Source: Elusimicrobiota bacterium
GTDB taxonomy: Bacteria; CG03; SLGR01
Length of the DNA: 5,910 nt
Direction: 5' to 3'
Assembly: GCA_012511615.1 (NCBI GenBank)
Contig: JAAZFS010000262.1
Location: 1-5,910, forward strand
The position numbers and the translations under genes are program-made. Below the pieces are notes generated by a model, which was not told where the DNA came from, did no database searches, and worked only from the letters and a program-made list of their open reading frames with translations. Below are positions 1-5,910 of this stretch, piece after piece (the first letter of the stretch is position 1; each line of letters starts with the position of its first letter).

Positions 1-7
1 AGATTAT

Positions 8-40
8 TTTATTAAGGGGATTAATTTTTAATAAGTTTTT
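8..40 (+). terminator. Possible AT-only terminator of a gene off the left edge
   Basis: TTATTAA at 9-15 pairs with TTAATAA at 28-34 around a 12-base loop, and a G-T pair between 8 and 35 can extend the stem to eight pairs. A T5 run follows at 36-40. The stem has only A-T and G-T pairs, so it is thermodynamically weak and could arise by chance in such AT-rich DNA. It would fit the 3' end of a rightward gene ending just left of the window, but that gene cannot be seen. Confidence 0.22.
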
Positions 41-149
41 AGATTTATTTATAAGAAAAATAGGAGTTTGTTACAGTCTTAGATCCATGTTTTTAAATAT
101 GTTCACTAATCTTATGAAATGGGATTTTTCTCCCTCTATTTACACTTAA

Positions 150-2333
150 ATGAAAAACAAAAAATCTGATTTAAATAAGCTTTCCGGAAAAGTAGATAAA
201 GTCTTATATCGCAACAAAGAAAATGGCTTTTCGATTTTGAGATTATCTGATGAAAAAGGCGTTAATTTTACGGCGACCGGAAAAATGCCTGATATTTATG
301 CTGCAGAAAATATAAATTTAAAAGGTCGTTGGATAAAAAACCCTAAATATGGTATTCAGTTTTCGGTTGTCGAATATGAGAAAACTGCTCCAACTTCTTT
401 GGAGGGCATAGAAAAATACCTTTCATCTGGACTGGTGCCTGGCATTGGGCCTGTAATGGCAAAAAGAATAGTAGAAAAATTCAAAGAAAAAAGTCTAGAT
501 ATAATTGAAAACTCACCTCAGATGCTCAAGAGAGTTGAAGGATTAGGGACAAAGCGTATAAGTTGGATAAAAAACGCCTGGAATGAACAGAGAGAGATAA
601 GGGAGGTTATGATCTTTTTGCAGGGCTACGGAGTTAGTTCGGGATATGCAGTTAAAATATTCAAAAAGTACGGCTCTGGTGCTATCAAAATTATTAAACA
701 AAATCCATATCGATTAGCTTCGGATATTCAGGGAATAGGGTTTGTGAGGGCTGATAGAATCGCTAAAAAACTTGGTTTTGAAAAAGATTCTATTGTCCGG
801 GCTGAATCAGGAATACTCTATTTTCTTCAAACTTGCGTACAGGAGGGGCATCTTTATTTCCCAAAATCTAGGCTTAAAAAGCGCGTAACTCAAATGCTAG
901 CTGTTTCTGGAGAAATAATTCAAGAGGCTCTTGAAAATCTTTTAGATTCCGAAAAAATTCATATTGAAGACTCAATAACCCACGATGGGGCTGTATATGA
1001 ATCCAAATTTTATCGATACGAAAAAACCATAGCTTTACATTTAAGAAAAATGCTAGGGGAAAGAGAACTCTTTAAATTGTATGAAGAAAAAACTCCAATA
1101 GAGATAATTGAGGAGAAGTTATCTATTAAGCTAGCGCCCCAGCAGATTGAGGCAGTAAAAGCTGCTGGAGAACATAAGCTTATGGTAATTACAGGGGGTC
1201 CTGGTACGGGAAAGACTACCATTATCAGTGCAATAATAGCTAAGTATTTCTCAGAGGGTAAAGAGATACAACTTGCAGCCCCCACTGGCCGGGCGGCTAA
1301 AAGAATGTCAGAGGCTACCGGGCATCCGGCAAAGACCATACATCGTTTGCTTGAATTTAGTTTCGAAAAGGGTGGTTTTCAGCGCAATGCTCAAAATCCT
1401 CTTTCTTGCGATATACTTGTAATAGATGAAGCTTCAATGATTGATACTATCCTTATGCACGATCTTATTAGGGCTGTCCCCAATGAGACAACCTTGATTC
1501 TTGTAGGTGATGCTGATCAATTGCCACCCGTAGGTCCTGGAAGTGTTCTAAAGGACATAATAGAGTCTGCGAGAGTTCCGGTTATTAAGTTAAATGAGGT
1601 TTTTCGACAGGCATCAAAAAGTTTGATAGTTGTGAATGCCCACCGCATCAATAGCGGTCAAATGCCTCTGAAAGAACTAAAGCCAGCAGGCCTACTTGAT
1701 TTCTATTTTATTGAAAGCAATGACGACGAGAAAATTCTTGAAATAATTTTAAAATTAGCAGCAGAACGAATACCAAAAAGATTTAAACTAGATTCTATGT
1801 CGGATATACAGGTTATAACTCCCATGCATAAGGGTCTGCTTGGATCCGAAAATCTAAACAGAAAATTACAGGAAAAACTTAATAATCAGGGAAATGAACT
1901 TGTTCGCGGGAAGCGTCATTTCAGATGTGGCGATAAGGTTATGCAGATTAAAAACAACTATGAGAAAGAAGTGTTTAATGGAGATATAGGTTTTATTGAG
2001 GACATAGATCAAGCTTCAAAAGAAGTTTTAGTTTCGTTTGATGGTAGAATTGTACCGTATTTAGAGGCAGACTTAGAAGAGCTCATGGGGGCCTATGCAA
2101 TATCAGTACATAAATCTCAAGGATCAGAGTACCCCGCAATCATTCTTCCTCTAGCCATGCAACATTATATTATGCTTCAACGAAATCTTGTATATACTGC
2201 CTTGACTCGTGCTAAATCTCTGGCAGTCTTTGTGGGAAGTAGGAAAGCGCTTTCAATTGCAGTAAACAATAACAGAGGTGGTGAGAGGTATACAGGTTTA
2301 AAAGAATATATCAGGGCGGAAGCAAATAGCTGA
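150..2333 (+). CDS. recD2: RecD2 (YrrC-type) ATP-dependent 5'-3' DNA helicase
   Basis: This is a 727-residue superfamily 1B helicase of the RecD2 family, which unwinds DNA 5' to 3' and acts in replication-fork maintenance and repair outside a RecBCD complex. An N-terminal OB-like region spans about 11-75. Helix-hairpin-helix elements follow near 95-111 (PGIG), 128-140 (EGLG) and 192-210 (QGIG). The motor starts near Q331/Q332. It has Walker A GGPGTGKTT at 349-357 (K355), motif Ia APTGRAAKR at 377-385, Walker B DEAS at 426-429, motif III GDADQLPPVG at 453-462, a VFRQA motif, an SH3-like insertion around 594-650 (GDKV, NGDIG), motif V HKSQGSE at 654-660 and motif VI YTALTRA at 682-688 with arginine finger R687. 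All core motifs are present and the length is normal for the family. An in-frame TAA lies directly before the ATG, so no earlier start is possible. No Shine-Dalgarno is seen; the leader at 126-146 is pyrimidine-rich. The family call is firm; the in vivo role is inferred. Confidence 0.96.
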   Translation: MKNKKSDLNKLSGKVDKVLYRNKENGFSILRLSDEKGVNFTATGKMPDIYAAENINLKGRWIKNPKYGIQFSVVEYEKTAPTSLEGIEKYLSSGLVPGIGPVMAKRIVEKFKEKSLDIIENSPQMLKRVEGLGTKRISWIKNAWNEQREIREVMIFLQGYGVSSGYAVKIFKKYGSGAIKIIKQNPYRLASDIQGIGFVRADRIAKKLGFEKDSIVRAESGILYFLQTCVQEGHLYFPKSRLKKRVTQMLAVSGEIIQEALENLLDSEKIHIEDSITHDGAVYESKFYRYEKTIALHLRKMLGERELFKLYEEKTPIEIIEEKLSIKLAPQQIEAVKAAGEHKLMVITGGPGTGKTTIISAIIAKYFSEGKEIQLAAPTGRAAKRMSEATGHPAKTIHRLLEFSFEKGGFQRNAQNPLSCDILVIDEASMIDTILMHDLIRAVPNETTLILVGDADQLPPVGPGSVLKDIIESARVPVIKLNEVFRQASKSLIVVNAHRINSGQMPLKELKPAGLLDFYFIESNDDEKILEIILKLAAERIPKRFKLDSMSDIQVITPMHKGLLGSENLNRKLQEKLNNQGNELVRGKRHFRCGDKVMQIKNNYEKEVFNGDIGFIEDIDQASKEVLVSFDGRIVPYLEADLEELMGAYAISVHKSQGSEYPAIILPLAMQHYIMLQRNLVYTALTRAKSLAVFVGSRKALSIAVNNNRGGERYTGLKEYIRAEANS

Positions 2334-2386
2334 GAGTTTTAGCGATTAGCTTATCCTTGAAACTATCTGTAGTCATTCTGGCATCG

Positions 2387-2407
2387 GGAGACTGTTGTTT
2401 CTGTTTT
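2387..2407 (+). terminator. Weak hairpin plus short T run downstream of recD2
   Basis: GGAGAC at 2387-2392 can pair with GTTTCT at 2397-2402 around a TGTT loop, using two G-T wobbles as RNA. GTTTT follows at 2403-2407. It lies 54 bases past the recD2 stop. It is the best terminator-like structure in the gap, but the short stem and short T run make it doubtful. Confidence 0.2.
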
Positions 2408-2436
2408 GCTAATATGATTTGCACCCAACTAACAAA

Positions 2437-2465
2437 ACAAATTTCAGTATAAATTTTTAATTTGT
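2437..2465. repeat. 7-bp inverted repeat upstream of cvfB, possible operator
   Basis: ACAAATT at 2437-2443 and AATTTGT at 2459-2465 are perfect inverted arms. They are 15 bases apart, and the arm starts lie 22 bases apart, about two helical turns. The right arm overlaps the proposed -35 box of cvfB, where a repressor site could sit. The arms are mostly A and T, so chance is a real alternative. Confidence 0.25.
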
Positions 2466-2483
2466 ACTAAAAAGGTGTATAGT
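2455..2483 (+). promoter_or_regulatory. Candidate sigma-70-like promoter of cvfB
   Basis: A -10-like TATAGT at 2478-2483 differs from TATAAT at one base and is directly preceded by TG. At the standard 17-base spacing lies a poor -35-like TTTTAA at 2455-2460. Transcription would begin near 2490, giving a leader of about 26 bases that just includes the AAAGGA ribosome site. A second -10-like TATAAA at 2448-2453 has no properly spaced -35. A separate promoter makes sense because cvfB begins 182 bases after recD2 ends. Confidence 0.4.
2456..2466 (+). repeat. 11-base string shared with the antiporter upstream region (copy 1)
   Basis: TTTAATTTGTA ends 49 bases before the cvfB ATG. The same 11 bases occur on the minus strand at 5897-5907, ending 52 bases before the antiporter ATG. 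It overlaps the right arm of the inverted repeat. A common regulatory or promoter element is possible, but AT-rich chance matching is not excluded. Confidence 0.25.
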
Positions 2484-2500
2484 ATTTTGCGGATTAAAAG

Positions 2501-2506
2501 AAAGGA
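2501..2506 (+). promoter_or_regulatory. Shine-Dalgarno site of cvfB
   Basis: AAAGGA ends nine bases before the ATG at 2516, good spacing for pairing with the 3' end of 16S rRNA. It supports this start codon and is the only convincing Shine-Dalgarno among the three genes here. Confidence 0.6.
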
Positions 2507-2515
2507 TCTATTTTC

Positions 2516-3358
2516 ATGCCGAGACTTGGGAAATACAATAGACTTAAAATAATTAAAACGGTTGATTTTGGCTTGTATCTTGATGGAGGTGAGGAGTTTG
2601 GTGAAGTGCTTCTACCTACAAGATATATACCAGAAGGTGTCTCCGAAGGCGATTTACTGAGGGTTTTCCTTTACCGAGATTCAGAGGACAGAGTAATTGC
2701 AACTACTGAAAAACCCTATGCGGAGGTTGATGGCTTTGCTTATTTAAAGGTCTCGGCCGTAAATAATTTAGGGGCCTTTTTAGATTGGGGGTTAATGAAG
2801 GAGCTTTTGCTTCCCTTTAGTGAGCAAAAGGGAAGGGTGAAAGTGGGGGACTGGTGTTCAGTATATATTTATCTCGATGAAAAAAGCGGTCGATTGGTCG
2901 CTTCTGAGCGCCTTGGGAGATTTTTGAGCGAAGAGCCTCCTTCCTATAGAATAAATCAGGAAGTAAGGCTTTTTATCTACGATGAGACCCCAGAGGCATT
3001 CCGTGCTATTATTAATAATTCACATACGGGACTGCTTTATAAAAACGAGGTCTTTGTTCCACTTGAAAAAGGTCGGAGGATAAGAGGATATATTAAAAAA
3101 CTCAGAGAAGATTCTAAAATCGACCTATCTTTGCAGAAATCTGGATATAAAGGCAATGTCTTACCAGCTGCAAGTGCAATTCTTGAGAAACTAAAAGAAT
3201 CCGAAGGGTACATACCGCTTACGGATAAAAGTCCGCCAAAAGAAATATATAGAATTTTCGGATTTAGCAAAAAGAACTTTAAAAAAGCGGTTGGAAATCT
3301 TTATAGAAAACGTCTAATCAGGCTGGAAGAAGATGGTATATATTTAATAGACGAATAG
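2516..3358 (+). CDS. cvfB: CvfB/YitL-family S1-domain RNA-binding protein
   Basis: The 280-residue product has the length and order of the CvfB/YitL family: three S1-like OB folds and a C-terminal winged helix, without signal peptide or membrane segment, so it is cytoplasmic. The first S1-like unit is about 1-65 (VDFGLYLDGG at 16-25, then EVLLP at 30-34). The second is about 70-135 (NNLGAFLDWG at 83-92, then ELLLPFSEQ at 96-104). The third is about 145-208 (GLLYKNEVF at 172-180, closing with KIDLSLQ at 201-207). The winged helix is about 217-280, with IYRIFGFSKKNFKKA at 244-258 as its likely helix-turn-helix and GIYLID as the last strand. Family members bind RNA; in Staphylococcus aureus CvfB affects virulence gene expression, but a target here cannot be read from the sequence. 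The ATG is supported by AAAGGA nine bases upstream. It faces the antiporter gene across 23 bases. The family is firm; the biological role is unknown. Confidence 0.92.
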   Translation: MPRLGKYNRLKIIKTVDFGLYLDGGEEFGEVLLPTRYIPEGVSEGDLLRVFLYRDSEDRVIATTEKPYAEVDGFAYLKVSAVNNLGAFLDWGLMKELLLPFSEQKGRVKVGDWCSVYIYLDEKSGRLVASERLGRFLSEEPPSYRINQEVRLFIYDETPEAFRAIINNSHTGLLYKNEVFVPLEKGRRIRGYIKKLREDSKIDLSLQKSGYKGNVLPAASAILEKLKESEGYIPLTDKSPPKEIYRIFGFSKKNFKKAVGNLYRKRLIRLEEDGIYLIDE

Positions 3359-3359
3359 A

Positions 3360-3389
3360 ATAAATAAATTATTTGTTTTTTTTATTTAT
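3360..3389. terminator. AT-only hairpin between convergent genes, possible shared terminator
   Basis: ATAAATAAA at 3360-3368 and TTTATTTAT at 3381-3389 form a perfect 9-bp inverted repeat with a 12-base loop. A T8 run occupies 3376-3383, so for rightward transcripts from cvfB the U tract falls in the loop and right arm rather than after the stem. A smaller stem, AAAT at 3362-3365 with ATTT at 3371-3374, is followed by G and T8 and resembles an ordinary but very weak terminator. The right arm includes the antiporter stop codon. Position between two convergent genes favours a terminator; the lack of G-C pairs argues for caution. Confidence 0.35.
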
Positions 3390-5844
3390 CTTCCCATAAA
3401 TTTTTCAGTGTTTCGGAATCGAGTAGTTTTTCAAGGTCGCTTTCGTTATTAATAGGACCAATAAGTTTTGCCAGGGCCTTGAGATGCATTTCAGGCGGAG
3501 CTCCTTTGGAACTTAATAATATAAACAATGCTTTCGTACTGACGGTAGTGTTTGGAAGATTCCAACCTTTTCTGTTTACTCCTAGAAAGGCTATGGAGGA
3601 AGATACTTCAGGAATATGGGCGTGAATGAGCACTGCTCCAGGTATCAGTTCCATCGGGTTTGTTGCCTTATCTTCAGTTAAAGTATTGGTCAGTTTTTCA
3701 ATAGTTTTCTTCTTATTGAATGCCGAAGAGATTAAGGCTGAGATAGTTTCTTTAATACCACTATTGTCAAGGTTTAAGTTAATGTTTTTTCTAGGCAGAA
3801 GCGAAGTTATTTTGAAAGTTTTAATTAGGGCAGACTCTGGAGATTCTTCAGCCCAAGGCATCTCGGGGGGATAGAGAACCACTAAATTCAAAGTTTCTAT
3901 ATTATCGTTTATCATCTGAGGGATACGGGCAAGAAGAGGCTGCCAGGCTAATCGACCTTTTCTTACGCTCATAAAAACTAGAAGATCTGTCTCGCAATTA
4001 ATATTATTTTTTACCCAGGGAAGGATGTTTTTCCAATCAGAGAGTTCATCCCTCTCAATTTGGAGAGGGGAGGAGCTAGTGTTTAGGATAGTGTGAAGTT
4101 TTTTGGTTGTCTCTCCAGTTGATAGAGTTAGCATAGAAGCTCCCATTTGGCTTGTAAGGGTTTTCGCTGCTTTAACAGCAGTTTTAAAACCTGGCTGGTG
4201 CTCAATAAGTGGTGGCGTTGCAAGAACTACTCTTTTCATTGTGCTAATTGGGTGGCGGCACTTACTCACAAAAAGCATCTGATGGCTTTTGAGCTGGACA
4301 GCATCCAAAATTCGCCCGAAAGTTCTGGAGTAGGAAGATGCACTACCTTTCCACCCCGCGACAATTATTGATATTCTTAAATCTGTTAGAGACTGGGTGA
4401 TGCCCGACGCAACATCCGTTGTAGCGCGGGTTACAGGAATGACTGGGACATCCGCTGCATTGGCTCTTACGACAGCGGAGTTGAGAAGTTTCTCAGCTTG
4501 TGCGATTCTTTCTTCTGCACCCTCACCTGCGCGTGCGACGGCTAAAGGATATAGAGGTTCATGTGAATCTTTTCTACGGAGCATTAGAGCTAGATTTATT
4601 AATTCTTCGGCTGTATTAGGATTGGCCAGAGGAATCATTATTCTGTGGGGAGCGTCTGAGTGGCTATATGGTTTTTTGGCTTCTGAAAGTGCTACCCGTC
4701 TTGCATATTTATCTGTGAACCAAGAACCAACTACACATGTAGTAATTATCATTATAACTGTTCCGGTCAGGACTGGCTCTTCAAATATACCTATATTGTA
4801 TCCTACAAGAACGGCCGCGAGTGTTGCGGCAGCTTGGTTTACGCTAAGTCCGAAGATGAGTTGACCCTCATCCCTAGTGTATCCTAAGAAAAACTTTCCA
4901 GAGACTGCGGCTATCCACTTGGTTATTATTGCGGTTGAAACCATTGAGGCAGCGACTATTGCAGATGCACCACCTTCAAACAGAAGAGACAAGTTTACCA
5001 ACATTCCTACCGATATAAGAAGAAATGGTATAAATAGAGAATGACCTACGAATTGTATACGGTTCATAAGTGCACTGTTTTCAGGAATAAGTCTATTTAA
5101 GATAAAACCTGCTAGGCAGGCTCCAATTATGGGTTCCAACCCAGCGATACGAGCCATGTGAGCGGAGATGAAAACTGCAGCCAGTACCCCAGTAAAGGCT
5201 ACGATTCCATCTGATGCTATGTTTCTGAAAAACCATCTCCCTAGGCGGGGGAGTATAATGAAAGAAGAGGTGATATAAAGAGCCACATAGGTAAATAACT
5301 TAATCCAGAAGACTGTTCCAGAATCTCCTTGATGCGTGGAAGTTATTACAGCCAGTATAAAGAGTGCCAGTGTATCTGTAAATAGGGTTCCGCCTATAGT
5401 TGTTGTAACGGCTCGCTGCTTTGATAGTCCAAGCCTGCTTGCGATGGGGTATGTAATCAGCGTGTGAGAGGAGAACATGCTCGCAAGAAGTATTGAAGCT
5501 GGCCAGGAGAAATTAAGAATATATTTTCCTAGTAGAGAGCCAAGGATAAGGGGTATGCTGAAAGTAAGTGCACCGAACAAGATGCTATGATTGCGGTGCT
5601 TGATGAATTGATCCATGTCTAGTTCCAAGCCAGCGAGAAACATTATATAGAGTAGACCGATTGTACCAAGCAATTCAACCTCAAGACCTCTGTCAAGAAT
5701 TCCTAGTCCATGAGGTCCCAGAATTATTCCTGCAAGAATAAGGCCAATAATACCAGGAAGCTTAAAGCGCTCTGCTAAAAGTGGCGCTATTAATAGCGCA
5801 AGCATGAGTATTGCGAATATTAGAATAGGATCGGTGATGTGCAT
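3382..5844 (-). CDS. CPA2-family cation/proton antiporter with UspA-like and PTS EIIA-like tail
   Basis: The 820-residue inner-membrane protein begins with a Na+/H+ exchanger (CPA2/KefB-like) domain, about 1-385, with roughly 13 hydrophobic segments. The presumed ion-binding Asp is D157 in GGTLFTDTLA (151-160), preceded by Thr, as in electroneutral rather than Asp-Asp exchangers. K309 in a later helix is a candidate partner. A charged linker leads to a first UspA-like domain (about 400-527). There G497, G500 and G510 match the nucleotide-binding pattern G-x2-G-x9-G, although the next residue is R511 instead of Ser/Thr and the usual early Asp is missing. A second, degenerate UspA-like region (about 536-660) lacks this loop. 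The last part, about 675-818, resembles PTS EIIA of the fructose/nitrogen type: GAVLIHAH places H741 at the phosphohistidine position, and EMHLKAL places H787 at the second conserved histidine. There is no RCK (TrkA-N) domain, unlike KefB/KefC. The start is the ATG at 5844-5842, which suits the hydrophobic first helix; no Shine-Dalgarno precedes it. Family is firm; ion specificity (Na+ or K+) and tail function are inferred. Confidence 0.93.
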   Translation of the reverse strand: MHITDPILIFAILMLALLIAPLLAERFKLPGIIGLILAGIILGPHGLGILDRGLEVELLGTIGLLYIMFLAGLELDMDQFIKHRNHSILFGALTFSIPLILGSLLGKYILNFSWPASILLASMFSSHTLITYPIASRLGLSKQRAVTTTIGGTLFTDTLALFILAVITSTHQGDSGTVFWIKLFTYVALYITSSFIILPRLGRWFFRNIASDGIVAFTGVLAAVFISAHMARIAGLEPIIGACLAGFILNRLIPENSALMNRIQFVGHSLFIPFLLISVGMLVNLSLLFEGGASAIVAASMVSTAIITKWIAAVSGKFFLGYTRDEGQLIFGLSVNQAAATLAAVLVGYNIGIFEEPVLTGTVIMIITTCVVGSWFTDKYARRVALSEAKKPYSHSDAPHRIMIPLANPNTAEELINLALMLRRKDSHEPLYPLAVARAGEGAEERIAQAEKLLNSAVVRANAADVPVIPVTRATTDVASGITQSLTDLRISIIVAGWKGSASSYSRTFGRILDAVQLKSHQMLFVSKCRHPISTMKRVVLATPPLIEHQPGFKTAVKAAKTLTSQMGASMLTLSTGETTKKLHTILNTSSSPLQIERDELSDWKNILPWVKNNINCETDLLVFMSVRKGRLAWQPLLARIPQMINDNIETLNLVVLYPPEMPWAEESPESALIKTFKITSLLPRKNINLNLDNSGIKETISALISSAFNKKKTIEKLTNTLTEDKATNPMELIPGAVLIHAHIPEVSSSIAFLGVNRKGWNLPNTTVSTKALFILLSSKGAPPEMHLKALAKLIGPINNESDLEKLLDSETLKNLWEDK

Positions 5845-5871
5845 TATGTTTAAATGTTTTTCAACAAACTA

Positions 5872-5901
5872 AATTTATTAGACTAAGTATTTAAGATACA
5901 A
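5872..5901 (-). promoter_or_regulatory. Weak candidate promoter of the antiporter gene
   Basis: Read on the minus strand, TTGTAT (5901-5896) could serve as a -35 box, with TAAATT (5877-5872) 18 bases on, or TAATAA (5880-5875) 15 bases on, as -10. The same DNA also reads as TTTG, then 21 bases, then TAAATTTA, close to the Bacteroidota-type TTTG / TAnnTTTG promoter. Neither reading is strong. Transcription would begin about 20 bases before the ATG. Confidence 0.2.
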
Positions 5902-5907
5902 ATTAAA
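5897..5907 (-). repeat. 11-base string shared with the cvfB upstream region (copy 2)
   Basis: The minus strand reads TTTAATTTGTA here, identical to 2456-2466 upstream of cvfB and at nearly the same distance from the start codon (52 versus 49 bases). The window ends three bases further on, so any matching inverted arm beyond it cannot be seen. Confidence 0.25.
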
Positions 5908-5910
5908 GAT

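Noticed and set aside
61..120. TTGTTA at 68-73 with downstream AT-rich hexamers as a recD2 promoter
   Set aside because: No -10-like hexamer lies at acceptable spacing (best options are 19-20 bases away and poor), so no promoter is annotated although one probably exists in 1-149.
1010..1339. 109-codon open frame on the minus strand within recD2
   Set aside because: It runs opposite the intact helicase motor region including Walker A, and its Cys/Ser/Pro-rich translation resembles no known protein.
2335..2364. AGTTT / AAACT inverted repeat just after the recD2 stop as a terminator
   Set aside because: Five A-T-rich pairs, a 20-base loop and no following T run.
2403..2438. GTTTTG / CAAAAC inverted repeat in the recD2-cvfB gap
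   Set aside because: Only six base pairs with a 24-base loop and low-complexity arms; no T run or known site, so chance is the better explanation.
3037..3270. 77-codon minus-strand open frame within cvfB
   Set aside because: It overlaps the well-supported third S1 and winged-helix regions of cvfB and has no family features of its own.
150..3358. recD2 and cvfB as one operon or a joint defence system
   Set aside because: They are separated by 182 bases with a plausible own promoter and ribosome site for cvfB, and both are widespread housekeeping families. No nuclease, toxin or mobile-element partner is present.
3626..4371. Two plus-strand open frames (3626-3874 and 4147-4371) opposite the antiporter tail
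   Set aside because: The opposite strand encodes a continuous tail with UspA-like and EIIA-like features; these frames have no ribosome site or recognisable motif.
4397..4864. 155-codon open frame on the plus strand inside the antiporter gene
   Set aside because: It is antisense to the hydrophobic membrane domain and start of the tail, shows no recognisable domain, and has no independent ribosome site. Long opposite-strand open frames are common in such genes.

Overview
The window holds three complete, intact genes. Two point right: a RecD2-type DNA helicase at 150-2333 and a CvfB/YitL-family S1 RNA-binding protein at 2516-3358. They converge on a left-pointing gene at 3382-5844, a large CPA2-family cation/proton antiporter with a long cytoplasmic regulatory tail. 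No RNA gene, CRISPR array, insertion sequence or prophage signature is visible. No gene-free stretch exceeds 300 bases.

Layout: bases 1-149 are AT-rich and appear non-coding. They contain a possible AT-only terminator of a gene lying off the left edge, followed by the leader of recD2, which has no recognisable Shine-Dalgarno sequence. A 182-base gap separates recD2 from cvfB. It holds a weak hairpin, a 7-bp inverted repeat, a plausible -35/-10 pair and a clear AAAGGA ribosome binding site, so cvfB probably has its own promoter. The two convergent genes are only 23 bases apart and share an AT-only hairpin. The last 66 bases are the upstream region of the antiporter gene. They contain an 11-base string also found upstream of cvfB at almost the same distance from the start codon.

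Organism: the DNA is AT-rich, with tight but not overlapping packing and bacterial gene families throughout. RecD2 helicases usually occur where RecBCD is absent. Only one of three genes has a good Shine-Dalgarno. Antiporters with universal-stress and PTS-EIIA-like tails are, from general knowledge, found in environmental Gram-negative lineages such as Verrucomicrobiota, Bacteroidota and spirochaetes. This is a weak guess; the phylum cannot be fixed from the sequence alone.

The genes show no sign of forming one pathway: DNA repair helicase, RNA-binding regulator and ion antiporter look like housekeeping neighbours. The most interesting object is the antiporter. Its tail joins two UspA-like domains to an EIIA-like domain that keeps both histidines expected at a PTS phosphorylation site, suggesting ion exchange gated by nucleotide binding and by a phosphorelay. 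I found no convincing evidence of an entirely new multi-gene system.
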